From contig NZ_BLJE01000001.1 in NCBI RefSeq assembly GCF_009811795.1, positions 1,240,001 to 1,304,000 of the forward strand: a stretch of DNA of 64,000 nucleotides, in the 5' to 3' direction. Positions 24,789-35,200 of the stretch are shown piece by piece (position 1 is the first letter of the stretch; every line of letters starts with the position of its first letter). The notes beneath the pieces were generated by a model. That model was given only the letters and a program-made list of their open reading frames with translations, searched no databases and was not told the DNA's origin. Both the position numbers and the translations under genes were made by a program. The DNA comes from Litoreibacter roseus. GTDB taxonomy: Bacteria; Pseudomonadota; Alphaproteobacteria; Rhodobacterales; Rhodobacteraceae.

Positions 24789-27326
24789 TCACTCACGCGC
24801 ACGCAAGACCTGTGCCGGCCGTGCTGACAGCGGCCGCCATGCAAACAACAATCCGGTCAGCACCGTCACCAGTATCCCGCCTGCCACAATACCAAAGGCC
24901 GAGACGGGCTCGACCCGGAAATCAGTGTCCATAACGAACGTCGTGACGGCCCAGCCCGCCAGAACACCTGCAAAGATCGCGATGATACCCGCAGTCAGCC
25001 CCAGAAATGCAGAACGCAGCGCGAAATTAATCAGAATGGCGCGACGTGGGGCCCCAAGTGTTTTCAAGATGGCGCCTTCATAAATTCGGGCACGCTCCCC
25101 CGCGGCGGCGGTACCGATCAGAACGATGCCGCCGGTTATCAAAGTTGCCAGTGCGCCGTAGGTTACCGCCGCTGCGATCCCGGCCAGAACCTCCGATACC
25201 CGCGCGATGGCGTCCCGCACGCGAATGGCTGTGATGTTCGGATAGGCTGACGCGATGTCGCGCAGGATCTGACCCTCTGCCGCTTCGTCGGCGTAAATCG
25301 TAGCGATATGGGTGTGGGGGGCGCCCTGCAATGCGGCGGGGTTCATGGACAGGATGAAGCCAATGCCCGCCGTGGAGAAGTCAACTTCGCGGAAGCTGGT
25401 AATCTCGGCGGTGATGTCGCGACCCAAAACGTTGATGGTCAACGTATCGCCGAGCGCCAGCCCCATTTCCATCGCCTCTTCGGTTGCGAAACTGATCTGC
25501 GGCGGGCCTGTGTAATCGGCCTCCCACCATGCCCCTGATGTGATCTTCGTATTCTCGTTGGGCAACGCGGAATAGGTGATCCCGCGGTCACCCTGCAAAA
25601 CCCAGTGATCGCCTGCGACCTCTTCTGCCGGGGTGTCGTTGATCATCGTAATGACCCCGCGCAGCATCGGTGCACTTTGGACATCGGTCACAGCGGGGTT
25701 CGCGGCCAGAAGTCCCCTAATGCCATCAAGCTGATCGTTCTGGATGTCGACAACGAAGTAAGACGGCGCGACCTCGGGAAGATCCTGCGCAATCGCGTTT
25801 CGCAGGTTCCAGTCGATCTGACCCACAGCTGCGAGAACCGAAAGGCCGAGACCCAGCGAGATAATGACAGATTTAGTCTCACCCGCCTGACCGCCAATGG
25901 CACCAACAGCGGACCGGACAGTCGGTGCGCCGCGCAATGTCTTTGTTTGTGACAGCCGTTTCGACAGACGCCGGATCAGATCCGCCGCAACGAGTAAAAC
26001 GATGAACGCGCCAAGGATTGCCCCAGCCGCCCAGAGCGTGAGCGTAATCAAACCTGACAAGATTGCGGCCAGCCCAACGAGCGCGATCAGCAAAGCACCA
26101 GTCGTCAAAATCCAAATCGGTCTGATACTTCCGTCAGCGCCGCCAGTTGTGTCACGGAAAAGTGCAGAGGGTCGGACATTTTCTGTGCGCGCCAGCGGCC
26201 AGATCGTAAAGATCGCAGCGGCCAGAAGGCCGTAGAGACCGGCCTCTAACAGCGGGCCTGGGCGGATGGCAATGGCGGCGGGAACGGGCAGGCGGGCTTC
26301 GATGGTGGGCGTCAAAAGGATCGGAATAAGCGCGCCCAAAACCAGACCGATAGCGATCCCAAAAAGGGCAAGCGCGCCAATCTGTAGAATGTAGGTCAGA
26401 AAAATTGTGCGCGCGTCGGCGCCAAGACTGCGCAGGGTGGCAATTACGGTTGTTTTTTCGTCCAGATAGGACCGAACGGCTGCGGCAACGCCGACCCCGC
26501 CGACGGCCAGACCCGTCAAGCCGACAAGCACCAGAAAAGCAGAGAGCCGGTCAACGAACTCACTAACCCCGGGTGCGCCATTGCGCCGGTCGCGCCACCG
26601 AATACCAGCATCCGAGAACCGCTCCTCAACGGCGGTGCGCAGCGCAGTTAAATCCTGATCCTCCGAAACCTTCAGGCGGTACTCCGTTTCGAACAATGTT
26701 CCCGCGCCAAGCAGTCCCGAAGCCTCCAGCGCCTCCGTTGCAACAATCGTGCGGGGTCCAAGACCGAAACCCCCAGCGGCCTCATCCGGAGCGCTGTCGA
26801 TCAAGGCCGTTAAGACAAATTCCTGCAATCCCAATCTGACCGCATCGCCGATGGACAATCCCAGTCTGTCGACCAGCACCGGGTCGATCACAACACCCGG
26901 TATCCCATCTTGGTTGGCCAACGCGTCCTGAAGCGTCATGTCAGGGGTCAGGCGCACGGTCCCATAGATGGGGTAGGCATCATCGACGGCTTTCACCTGT
27001 GTCAATCCACGTTCCGTCTGCCCGTCGCGATCCACAACCAGCATTGACCGGAAGTCAGCGATTTCGCTGACCTGAACCGCAGTATCTTCCAGCCATTGAC
27101 GCTCGTCGGGTTCCGCGAAGCGATAAGTCAGCTGAACCGCAGCGTCGCCCCCTAAAATAGCCGCGCCTTCGCGCTCTAGTCCGGCCTCGATCCCGGCCCT
27201 GACGATCCCGATTGCCGCGATTGCCGCCACGCCCAAAGCCAGACAGGCCAGAAAGACCCGAAAGCCTTTCAAGCCCCCGGTTAGCTCTCGCCGCGCGATC
27301 TTCGCGGCCATACGCAGCGTGCTCAT
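24789..27326 (-). CDS. ybbP: ABC transporter permease, YbbP/FtsX type
   Basis: 845 residues with the layout of YbbP: an N-terminal helix, an extracytoplasmic domain of about 200 residues, a first FtsX helix block (FLVLVGLTGLAVGGVGVAAAV), a long second domain and a last FtsX block (VTYGALATLITGGIVLIGTA ... ILKTLGAPRRAILINF). The ELTGGLKGFRVFLACLALGV start is characteristic of this family. It pairs with the YbbA ATPase (start overlapping its stop by four bases). With tesA beside it, this is the widespread YbbAP-TesA cassette, which recent work on YbbAP links to extraction and hydrolysis of hydrophobic compounds from the inner membrane. Confidence 0.9.
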   Translation of the reverse strand: MSTLRMAAKIARRELTGGLKGFRVFLACLALGVAAIAAIGIVRAGIEAGLEREGAAILGGDAAVQLTYRFAEPDERQWLEDTAVQVSEIADFRSMLVVDRDGQTERGLTQVKAVDDAYPIYGTVRLTPDMTLQDALANQDGIPGVVIDPVLVDRLGLSIGDAVRLGLQEFVLTALIDSAPDEAAGGFGLGPRTIVATEALEASGLLGAGTLFETEYRLKVSEDQDLTALRTAVEERFSDAGIRWRDRRNGAPGVSEFVDRLSAFLVLVGLTGLAVGGVGVAAAVRSYLDEKTTVIATLRSLGADARTIFLTYILQIGALALFGIAIGLVLGALIPILLTPTIEARLPVPAAIAIRPGPLLEAGLYGLLAAAIFTIWPLARTENVRPSALFRDTTGGADGSIRPIWILTTGALLIALVGLAAILSGLITLTLWAAGAILGAFIVLLVAADLIRRLSKRLSQTKTLRGAPTVRSAVGAIGGQAGETKSVIISLGLGLSVLAAVGQIDWNLRNAIAQDLPEVAPSYFVVDIQNDQLDGIRGLLAANPAVTDVQSAPMLRGVITMINDTPAEEVAGDHWVLQGDRGITYSALPNENTKITSGAWWEADYTGPPQISFATEEAMEMGLALGDTLTINVLGRDITAEITSFREVDFSTAGIGFILSMNPAALQGAPHTHIATIYADEAAEGQILRDIASAYPNITAIRVRDAIARVSEVLAGIAAAVTYGALATLITGGIVLIGTAAAGERARIYEGAILKTLGAPRRAILINFALRSAFLGLTAGIIAIFAGVLAGWAVTTFVMDTDFRVEPVSAFGIVAGGILVTVLTGLLFAWRPLSARPAQVLRARE

Positions 27327-28018
27327 TCGGCAGCCTCTGCCGCAGCCTCTGGTGCGATCATGCCATCCCGCAGTCGAATAACCCGGTCACAGCGCTCTGC
27401 CAGATTGCGCGCGTGCGTCACCAGTACCAGTGTTGCCCCGTGCCGATCCCGGAGATCGAACAGGAGATCCATGATCAAAGCACCTGTTGTCTCATCAAGA
27501 TTGCCGGTCGGTTCATCGGCCAGAAGCAAGGCAGGGCGAACAACTGCAGCACGGGCCAACGCAACACGCTGCTGTTCCCCACCTGACATTTGTGATGGGT
27601 AATGACCGGTTCGGTGGTCAAGCCCAACAGCGGCCAATTCGGCCTCGGCGCGCTCAAAGGCGTCTGACTGTCCCGACAGTTCCAAAGGCAGGGCCACATT
27701 TTCCAGCGCGCTCATCGTCGGAATGAGGTGGAAGGATTGGAAAACGATGCCCATATACTGTCTTCGAAAGCGGGCGAGCGCGTCCTCATCCATCTTTGTC
27801 AGGTCGTGGTCCAAAACGCGGACCTGACCGGCGGTGGCGCGCTCCAAACCGCCCAAAAGCATCAGGAGAGATGATTTGCCCGACCCCGATGGCCCGATCA
27901 GCCCGACCGTTTCGCCCGCGGTCACATCCAGCGCGATGTGCTTGAGAATGTCGATCCGACCGGCGTTCCCATCCAGCGACAGGTTTACATCTGTCAGGGA
28001 CACTATGGGTGCGGTCAT
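27323..28018 (-). CDS. ybbA: ABC transporter ATP-binding protein YbbA
   Basis: 231 residues from the ATG at 28018; the open frame goes on upstream but the homologous part starts here (MTAPIVSLTDVNLSLDG). Walker A GPSGSGKSS, the Q-loop QSFHLIP, signature MSGGEQQR, Walker B LLLADEPTGNLD and the switch His in LVTHARN are all present. It drives the YbbP permease and belongs to the LolD/MacB-like group. It overlaps the start of the divergent tesA by 14 bases, so the two genes share a promoter region located within coding sequence. Confidence 0.92.
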   Translation of the reverse strand: MTAPIVSLTDVNLSLDGNAGRIDILKHIALDVTAGETVGLIGPSGSGKSSLLMLLGGLERATAGQVRVLDHDLTKMDEDALARFRRQYMGIVFQSFHLIPTMSALENVALPLELSGQSDAFERAEAELAAVGLDHRTGHYPSQMSGGEQQRVALARAAVVRPALLLADEPTGNLDETTGALIMDLLFDLRDRHGATLVLVTHARNLAERCDRVIRLRDGMIAPEAAAEAAE

Positions 28019-28697
28019 AATCGGGCTCCTTAGGCGAACTGTTCGGTTTAGAAATAGGCTGACACTGGCATCCTGCAATCTTGCAGCCGTATTCTTTTTG
28101 AGTACGCCTAGCATTGCCCAAGAGATCACTATTGCTGCCCTCGGTGACAGCCTGACCCAAGGTTACGGTCTCAAGGCGGAAGATGGCTTCGTCCCTCAAC
28201 TAGATGCATGGCTCAACGCACAAGGGCGTGATGTTGATCTTTTGAACGCAGGTGTGTCTGGCGACACCACCGCGGGCGGCAAATCCCGGATCGACTGGAC
28301 ACTGACCGAGGATGTTGATGCGCTGATCGTAGCGCTTGGGGGCAATGATCTTTTGCGGGGAATCGACCCCGACGTATCGAGGGATAACCTGACTGCGATC
28401 TTGGAGGCTGCGGAAAGCAAGGGTGTCCCGGTCCTGCTGGCCGGGATCGAAGCGCCGGGCAACTATGGTCCGGAATACAAGGCCGCGTTCGACGGTATCT
28501 TCGTCGAATTGGCGGCGCGCTATAACGCGGTGTTTTACGAGAATTTTCTGGCTGGACTTACGATTAACGAAGACCGCGTCACTGCCGTGCGGAAATATAT
28601 GCAGGCGGACGGGATACATCCCAACCCTGACGGCGTTTCTCAAATCGTCGCCGATATCGGACCGAAGGTGCTGGAGCTTCTGGATCGCGTCGAATAA
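28005..28697 (+). CDS. tesA: TesA-type GDSL lysophospholipase/thioesterase
   Basis: About 230 residues from the ATG at 28005, which lies 14 bases inside the divergent ybbA. A signal peptide with an arginine-rich start and TLASCNLAAVFFLS core ends near PSIAQ. SGNH blocks follow: ALGDSLTQGYG (nucleophile Ser), GVSGDTTAGG (Gly), LGGNDLLRG (Asn) and DGIHPN (Asp-His). It is a periplasmic esterase/acyl-CoA thioesterase/lysophospholipase. The start is not fixed by a good ribosome site; confidence in the enzyme is high, less in the exact N-terminus. Confidence 0.87.
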   Translation: MGAVIIGLLRRTVRFRNRLTLASCNLAAVFFLSTPSIAQEITIAALGDSLTQGYGLKAEDGFVPQLDAWLNAQGRDVDLLNAGVSGDTTAGGKSRIDWTLTEDVDALIVALGGNDLLRGIDPDVSRDNLTAILEAAESKGVPVLLAGIEAPGNYGPEYKAAFDGIFVELAARYNAVFYENFLAGLTINEDRVTAVRKYMQADGIHPNPDGVSQIVADIGPKVLELLDRVE

Positions 28698-28705
28698 CTG
28701 AAACA

Positions 28706-28728
28706 GCCGCCCCGCTCGTGGGGGCGGC
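28706..28728. terminator. Hairpin between convergent tesA and cytochrome genes
   Basis: Perfect 8-base arms GCCGCCCC and GGGGCGGC around a seven-base loop, located between two convergent genes. No T run on either side; probably a shared, rho-independent-like stop of modest strength or a 3' end stabiliser. Confidence 0.5.
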
Positions 28729-28739
28729 CGCTCGAATGG

Positions 28740-29363
28740 TCAGGACGTCGGGCAGGCTGCGCCGTTGTCGATCCAAGCCTGTGTAAGCTCGCCGAACAAA
28801 GCCTGACTGCCCGGTGCGGGCTCACGACCTTCGCCCGGCTCCCACGCCCAGCCAACCAGACCGTCCTCGGCATTGTGCTCATGCAGTTCCGCCAAGGTCC
28901 GGTTGCCGTTGCGGTCCGGGTCTTTGACCTGCTCGCAAATCTCTCCACTGGTTTTGCCGATCCAACCCATCGACACGGGCGCCAGATGCCAGGGCTCGTG
29001 CCCGGGAACAGACCCCGCTTCACCTGAGTAGGAGACATTTTCAGCACCATGGCAGGTAGAGCATCGCATGCCCACTGCGCCGAAATCATCCTCGCCCCGC
29101 ACGACAGGTGGTTGATGCATTGCAAGCTGTTCTCCCTGTCGGGGTGAATTGTCGACCGGGTGGCAATTCAGACAGCGAGGGTGAACGAAAACCTTCGTCA
29201 TCTCCTCAAAGATCGCAGCCGCCCGCTCGTCGCCCTCGGCATAGCTGTCGAATGCGGAGACGGGTTGCAGATCGGAATGGCCGTCCGATTGCACCATGGA
29301 CGCTGTCGCGAAGAAGCTGCCTGCCACTACGAGAGTGGCAAGCTTGAATTTAGTGAACGTCAT
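28740..29363 (-). CDS. Periplasmic di-heme cytochrome c, partner of IorAB-type enzyme
   Basis: 207 residues from the ATG at 29363. A signal peptide (KLATLVVAGSFFATASM) is followed by two heme c sites, C64-LNC-H68 and C101-STC-H105. Apart from these motifs the sequence is unlike class I cytochromes. Genes of this kind commonly follow molybdenum hydroxylases of the isoquinoline 1-oxidoreductase type; here it starts 13 bp after the iorB-like stop. It probably accepts electrons from the hydroxylase in the periplasm. The family name is not known to me. Confidence 0.82.
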   Translation of the reverse strand: MTFTKFKLATLVVAGSFFATASMVQSDGHSDLQPVSAFDSYAEGDERAAAIFEEMTKVFVHPRCLNCHPVDNSPRQGEQLAMHQPPVVRGEDDFGAVGMRCSTCHGAENVSYSGEAGSVPGHEPWHLAPVSMGWIGKTSGEICEQVKDPDRNGNRTLAELHEHNAEDGLVGWAWEPGEGREPAPGSQALFGELTQAWIDNGAACPTS

Positions 29364-29376
29364 TGGGTGTGTCTCC

Positions 29377-31521
29377 TTAGGACAGCGCAACAGTGAAAGG
29401 CTGGCGACGGGGCGTGCTGCCCGTCAAACTGCGCCACGCATTTGCAATGGCAGGTGCAACCGGCGGCACACCGGGTTCACCAACGCCTGTCGGCTCATTG
29501 CCGGTGTTGAGAATGGACACCTCGATCTCCGGCATCTCGTTGAGGCGCAGCATCCGATACGTATCATAGTTGGACTGCTGGACCCGGCCGCCTTCACCAA
29601 GTGTGATTTCGTTGAACATGGCCGTACCGATACCAAATCCAATGCCGCCCTCCATCTGAGCGATCACAACGTCCGGATTGACTGCGTAACCGCAATCTAC
29701 CGCGCACCAGATTTTTGATACGTGGGGCATGCCACCTTGATTCGAGACTTCAGCGACCATTGCAACATAGCTGTTGAAGCTTTCATGCAGGGCGACGCCG
29801 TAGCGCTTGTCACCTGTGCCGGCGCCAGACCATGCAGCCATATCGGCGACGCGCTCCAGCACACCGCGATCGCGTGGCGCGTCCTTTATCAGCTCAAGGC
29901 GACCTGCGACAGGATCCTTTCCACCGGCTTCCAACAGCTCATCGAGGAAGGTTTCCGTCGCATAGGCTGTATGAGTGTGTCCGACGGACCGCCACCACAG
30001 CACGGAGACCGGGCTTTCCATCCGCGCCCACGACACGCGGTGGTTCGGCCACGCATAAGGCATCCGGGTGGAGCCTTCATAAGCGGTCGCATCGAGTCCG
30101 TTTTGCATCAAAGCCTCTTCGAAGGGCGATCCTGCAATAATTGACTGGTTTGCAATCGTATCATCCCAAGCGATGATATTGCCGTCGGCATCAAGGCCGC
30201 CGCGCAGGCGATGCACCGTCAGCGGGCGATAATAACCACCATGGATATCATCTTCGCGGGTCCAGAGCAGTTTGTATGCCCCGTTGCCCGCCGCTTTGCC
30301 GACCTCTGCAAGTTGGGCCATAAATTCTGACCCGGGCTGTGCGCGCCGTCCAAAGCTGCCACCGGCAAGCGTTGTGTTCAGCTTGATATTGCCCTGATCC
30401 ATACCAAGGGTCTGAGCTGCAACGCCGTGATCGACGGTCTGCAATTGAGAGCCCATCCAGATCTCGGCCTCACCATCGCGCAGCTCGATTACACCGTCGA
30501 GCGGTTCCAGTGGCGCATGGGCGAGAAATGGGAACACATATTCGGCTTCGAGGGTCGTCGCGGCTTCGCTGAGCGCTGTGTCCAGATCACCGCTTTCCTC
30601 TGCCACTGCGGCGGGTTTTCGGGCGGCTTCTGTCCAAACGCGAACCATTTCCTCGCTGGAGCGGGTTTCGGCCCCGCGGTCGTCCCATTCAATTTCGACC
30701 GCTTCTCGACCTTTGAGCGCAGCAAAGGTGTTTTGGCCATAAATTGCTATGCCCGATGAGATTTGCTCGACCCGCTCGACGCCGGGAATGGCCAAGGCGG
30801 GTTCAGGGTTAAAGCTGGCAACCTTACCGCCAAATTTCGGCGAGTGGCGCATGGCCACCGTCAGCATACCATCGCGGTAGATATCAATGGTAAAGTCGCT
30901 GGCCCCTGTCGACTTTGCCATCGAGTCAAGGCGCTCGACCTTCTGGCCGATCAGCGTGAACTCTTCTTCATTTTTCAAAGGAGGTTCGACTGGCACAGCG
31001 CTTTCGGTGGCCGCTTCTGCCAAATCGCCAAAACTGGCAGAGTTGCCGCTGGCATCGTGACGCACGACGCCTTTTTCAACGGTGATTTCGCTTTCCGGAA
31101 CATCCCAGTTTCGCGCGGCGGCGGAAACAAGCATGCCACGCGCGGCGGCTCCGGCTTGGCGCATCTGGATATAGCTGCTGGCCAATCCGGTAGAGCCGCC
31201 CACGCCCTGAAGCCCGAAGGCTGCGTTGGTATAAAGCGACGCATCGGCAGGTGCGTTTTCAGCCCGGACCTGAGACCAGTCGGCGTCCATTTCTTCGGCA
31301 ACGCAGCTTGCAAGACCAGTGTAGGCGCCTTGGCCCATCTCAAGGTGCTTGATGATGACGGTAATCGTGTTGTCGGTTCCGACGCGCACGAATGCATTTG
31401 GTGTAAAGCTACCGGTTGCCGCAGCGGATTGTGCGCGGGCCGCAAGGGGCAGTTGAGTTGCAATCACAAGGCCCGCTGCACCGGTCAGGAAGCCACGACG
31501 TGTTGGGGTAAGCTGTGTCAT
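29377..31521 (-). CDS. iorB: Molybdopterin-binding large subunit, isoquinoline 1-oxidoreductase-like
   Basis: 714 residues from the ATG at 31521. A twin-arginine signal (TPTRRGFLTGAAG) shows export of the folded, cofactor-loaded protein. The rest is the xanthine dehydrogenase/aldehyde oxidase large subunit of the IorB type, with the substrate- and molybdopterin-binding stretches VGGSTGLASSYIQMRQ, LAGGSFGRRAQPG and VGEPGVPPVAPAIANA, the last carrying the active-site Glu. It works with the [2Fe-2S] subunit upstream and a di-heme cytochrome downstream: hydroxylation of an N-heterocycle or an aldehyde, with electrons leaving to the periplasmic cytochrome. The substrate cannot be told from sequence. 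Confidence 0.87.
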   Translation of the reverse strand: MTQLTPTRRGFLTGAAGLVIATQLPLAARAQSAAATGSFTPNAFVRVGTDNTITVIIKHLEMGQGAYTGLASCVAEEMDADWSQVRAENAPADASLYTNAAFGLQGVGGSTGLASSYIQMRQAGAAARGMLVSAAARNWDVPESEITVEKGVVRHDASGNSASFGDLAEAATESAVPVEPPLKNEEEFTLIGQKVERLDSMAKSTGASDFTIDIYRDGMLTVAMRHSPKFGGKVASFNPEPALAIPGVERVEQISSGIAIYGQNTFAALKGREAVEIEWDDRGAETRSSEEMVRVWTEAARKPAAVAEESGDLDTALSEAATTLEAEYVFPFLAHAPLEPLDGVIELRDGEAEIWMGSQLQTVDHGVAAQTLGMDQGNIKLNTTLAGGSFGRRAQPGSEFMAQLAEVGKAAGNGAYKLLWTREDDIHGGYYRPLTVHRLRGGLDADGNIIAWDDTIANQSIIAGSPFEEALMQNGLDATAYEGSTRMPYAWPNHRVSWARMESPVSVLWWRSVGHTHTAYATETFLDELLEAGGKDPVAGRLELIKDAPRDRGVLERVADMAAWSGAGTGDKRYGVALHESFNSYVAMVAEVSNQGGMPHVSKIWCAVDCGYAVNPDVVIAQMEGGIGFGIGTAMFNEITLGEGGRVQQSNYDTYRMLRLNEMPEIEVSILNTGNEPTGVGEPGVPPVAPAIANAWRSLTGSTPRRQPFTVALS

Positions 31522-31523
31522 GA

Positions 31524-31985
31524 TCAGGCCTCCAGCGTGTCTGACGCTTGGCGGATCGCCTTGCGTATGCGGGTATACGTGGCGCAGCGGCATAAGTTGC
31601 CAGCCATCGCGTTGTCGATATCTTCATCGGTGGGTTTCGGCATTTCGCGCAGCAGCGCAGTTGCGGCGACGACCTGGCCCGACTGGCAGTAGCCGCACTG
31701 CGGGACGTTCAGATCAACCCATGCGGCCTGCACTGCTTCCGCTTCGGGCCCTTCGACGGCCTCGATTGTTTCGACATCATAGCCGTCGATTGCGCCGATG
31801 GGCGTCACGCAGGATCTCCGGGTCTGGCCGTTCAGAAGAACGGTGCATGCGCCGCATTGCGCAATCCCACAGCCAAATTTCGTTCCGGTCAGGCGCAATT
31901 CGTCGCGCAGGACCCACAAAAGCGGCGTGTCCGGATCGACATCAAGCGTTCGGTCTTCGCCGTTGATTTTCAATGAAATGGTCAT
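31524..31985 (-). CDS. iorA: [2Fe-2S] small subunit, isoquinoline 1-oxidoreductase-like
   Basis: 153 residues. Two iron-sulfur clusters are visible: a plant-ferredoxin type in [12 protein letters not shown] with a distal Cys in RRSC, and the helical cluster CGYCQSGQ plus GNLCRCATY. The size and motif order are those of the small subunit of IorAB and related hydroxylases. It ends 2 bp before the iorB start. It has no signal peptide of its own and presumably rides out with the Tat-exported large subunit. Confidence 0.92.
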   Translation of the reverse strand: MTISLKINGEDRTLDVDPDTPLLWVLRDELRLTGTKFGCGIAQCGACTVLLNGQTRRSCVTPIGAIDGYDVETIEAVEGPEAEAVQAAWVDLNVPQCGYCQSGQVVAATALLREMPKPTDEDIDNAMAGNLCRCATYTRIRKAIRQASDTLEA

Positions 31986-32116
31986 TTTCGTATCCCTTAT
32001 CGCATAGCCACCTTCGCCAACGCAGGATGCGCAGCAAGGTTCAGAGAAATTTTTCAGGAAAGCGCACCGATCTGAAATCGGGATGAGGGTGCTGGGTATC
32101 TGCGAGCGGACGCCTT

Positions 32117-32149
32117 GCCTTACCTGCGATAAAGTAGCGCAGGTAAGGC
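32117..32149. promoter_or_regulatory. Perfect 12-bp inverted repeat upstream of iorA
   Basis: Arms GCCTTACCTGCG and CGCAGGTAAGGC around a nine-base spacer ATAAAGTAG, 130 bp before the iorA start. It could be an operator for a dimeric regulator of the iorAB-cytochrome operon or the distal terminator of the RND operon. There is no T run. Confidence 0.45.
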
Positions 32150-32187
32150 GTCAGGCAATGTGAATTTTTTACGATAATGCTGGATCA

Positions 32188-32210
32188 GGACGGCGCGAGA
32201 TGCGCCGTCC
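32188..32210 (-). terminator. Hairpin after the RND pump gene
   Basis: Perfect 9-base arms GGACGGCGC and GCGCCGTCC with loop GAGAT, just after the RND stop in the direction of its transcription. An A/T-rich run follows about 20 bases later. Probable terminator of the two-gene efflux operon. Confidence 0.55.
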
Positions 32211-32235
32211 CTAAACGCTCTGAACGGGTGGTGTT

Positions 32236-35200
32236 TTAGCCCGTCCAGGGTTCTGGTTTCTTCTTCGTCGGGTCCATTCCGAACAGATTGGCAAGCCACT
32301 GGAACGCGACATAAAAAACCGGCGTGAAGAGCAAGCCGAAGAACGTCACCCCTAGCATGCCCGAGAACACGGCGGTTCCAAGGGCCTGACGCATCTCGGC
32401 GCCGGGTCCTTCGGCAATCACCAGCGGGATCACACCCAGGATGAAGGCAAATGACGTCATCAAAATCGGACGCAGACGCAGGCGGGCAGCTTCGATGGCG
32501 GCGTCGACGCGGCTCATCCCGTTTTCCTCCGCTTGTTTTGCAAATTCGACGATGAGAATGGCGTTTTTGGACGCCAATCCCACAAGGACAACGAAGCCGA
32601 TCTGCACCAGAATGTTGTTATCGATCCCTCGGAACAGCACCCCCGATATCCCTGCAAGCAGACACATGGGCACGATCAGAATGACCGAGAACGGCATAAA
32701 CCAACTCTCGTACTGGGCGGCCAACATCAGGTAGACGAAGACCACAGCCATGGCGAACGCGAAGATCGCCGTGTTGCCCGCCAGCTTTTCCTGCAAGGCC
32801 AGTTCCGTCCATTCGTAGCCAAAGCCGTCCGGCAAAGTCTCATCAAGCATCGCTTCCATCTCGGCGATGGCCTCACCGGTGGACAGACCCGGTGTGGTCG
32901 CGCCTTGCACCGCTGCGGCTGGGAACAGGTTATACCGCGGCACGCGGTAGGGCCCTGTAATTTGCTCCAGCTCAGCGACAGAGCCTATGGGCACCATCCC
33001 GCCATTCGTGGACCGTGTCCGAAGGTCAAGCACGTCCTGTGGGTCATCGCGGAATTCCCCATCGGCCTGGGCAGTCACACGGTAAGTCCGGCCAATGAAG
33101 TTAAAGTCGTTCACAAAGGCCGAGCCGAGGTAGACCTGCAACGTCTCGAAGACCCGCTCGGGTGGCACGCCAAGCTCTTCAGATTTGACCCGGTCGATGT
33201 CGGCATAGATCTTGGGTGTTGACGTGTTGAAGAGCGTGAAGACATTGGTCAGCCCCTCAGTCTGGTTTGCATTCGCCACGACCTCGCCCAAAGTCTCTTC
33301 AAGCGCATTCAAGCCACGTCCACGTTCATCCTGAAGATAAAGCTTCCAGCCGCCCGAATTGCCGATCCCCTGAATGGGCGGTGGTGCGATGACGAACGCG
33401 TTTGCCTCAGTGATCTGACCCAGTTGGCCAAAGGCTTCACCGATAATCGCTTGGTTGGTTTGTCCCTTTGCCAACCGTTCCTCGAACGGTGTGGTTACCA
33501 TAAAGATTGCGCCTGCGTTTGGCGCTTGCGTGAAGGTCGCCCCGTCGAGGCCAGCGAAGGCCACCGTGTGCTCGACGGAATCCATCTCGAGCAACAGGTC
33601 GGTCGCCTTCTGTATCACCGCATCCGTTCGGGACAGCGAAGCACCCGGAGGCAGTTGGACAACGGCAATCAGATATCCCTGATCTTGTTCGGGAATGAAC
33701 CCGGCCGGCGCCCGGTTGAACTGGTAGAACGCCAAAACCATCAAGCCGGCATAGACAGCAAGCACGATGACCGTGGCGCTGAGAAACAGCTTCATCAGTT
33801 TCGCGTAGCCTCGGGCCAGCTTGTCGAACGCCCAGTTGAACCCGTCCGCAAATTTCCGGAAGGGCCACATCAGTTTATGCACAACCTTGCCGATGCCTTT
33901 CGGCTCTTTCTCCTTATCCGCCTGGGATTTGAGAAGAACAGCAGACAGGGCAGGGGACAGTGTCAAGGATACGATAACCGAAATGACCGTCGCAGCCGCG
34001 ATTGTCACCGCGAACTGGCGGAAGAATTGTCCGGTAATGCCCTCGATAAACGCCGCCGGGATGAAGACCGCACACAACACCAGACTGATAGAGACCAGCG
34101 CGCCCGCAACCTCGTCCATTGTCTTATGCGTAGCCTCCCGCGGGCTCATACCTTCTTCGATATATCGCTCCACATTCTCGACCACGACAATGGCGTCATC
34201 GACCACGATCCCGATCGCCAGCACCAGACCGAAGAGCGACAGGTTGTTCAACGAAAAGCCGAAGGCCTGCATGACGAAGAACGTCCCGATAAGCGAGACC
34301 GGGATGGCCAGAATGGGAATGATCGACGCCCGGAGCGATTGAAGAAAGACCACAACAACGAGAACCACCAACAAAACGGCTTCCTCGATGGTTACGTAGA
34401 CCGCCTCCACCGATTGCTCGATGAATTCCGTGGGGTTGTAGACGATGTCATAGGCGACGCCAGGCGGGAAGGATCCCTCGAGATCTTCCATCAGATGCTT
34501 GATTTGTTCGGCAGTTTCTAACGCGTTACTGCCTGGGCGCTGGAACACACCGATCGGCAACGCCGTTTTGTCGTCGAGATAACCGTTGGTGGTGTAATCC
34601 TGCGCGCCCAGCTCGACGCGCGCCACGTCACGCACCCTGATTTTCCGTCCGCTGGAGTCAGCACCGATAACGATATTTTCAAACTGATCAGGCTCGACCA
34701 GCCGACCTTGTGTCTCGACGTTAAGCTGGAAAGCACCGGGATCTGGCGTTGGCAGCTGATTGATTGTGCCCGAGGCAACCTGCACATTATTTTCCTGCAG
34801 GGCTGCGACGACCTCACCGGCGGTCAATCCCCGCGCAGCGACCCTGTCAGGGTCCAACCAGATGCGCATGGAGTAGGCACGTTCACCAAAGACGGTCGCC
34901 TGACCAACCCCGTCGATCCGCAACAAGCGGTCGACAATCTGGGTCCGGGCATAGTTCGATATATAGAGCTGATCCCGGCTGTCATCCGGCGAGATCATGT
35001 GAACGACCATAAGGAAGTTTGGTGAGTTCTGCTGGGTCTGTACCCCGAGCCGTCTGACGGCCTCAGGCAGTCGTGGCTCCGCGATGGCCACGCGGTTTTG
35101 AACAAGCACCTGCGCTTCGTCGAGATCGGTGCCCAATTCGAAGGTTATTGTCAGCGTCAGGCGACCATCGGACGTGGCCTGACTGAGCATGTAAAGCATG

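Noticed and set aside
27834-28004. N-terminal extension of TesA
   Set aside because: It lies antisense to ybbA Walker A coding region and precedes the signal peptide; the ATG at 28005 is more plausible.
33424-34521. 365-codon plus-strand frame opposite the RND pump
   Set aside because: Rich in His, Arg and Gln with no fold signal; a shadow of the pump gene.
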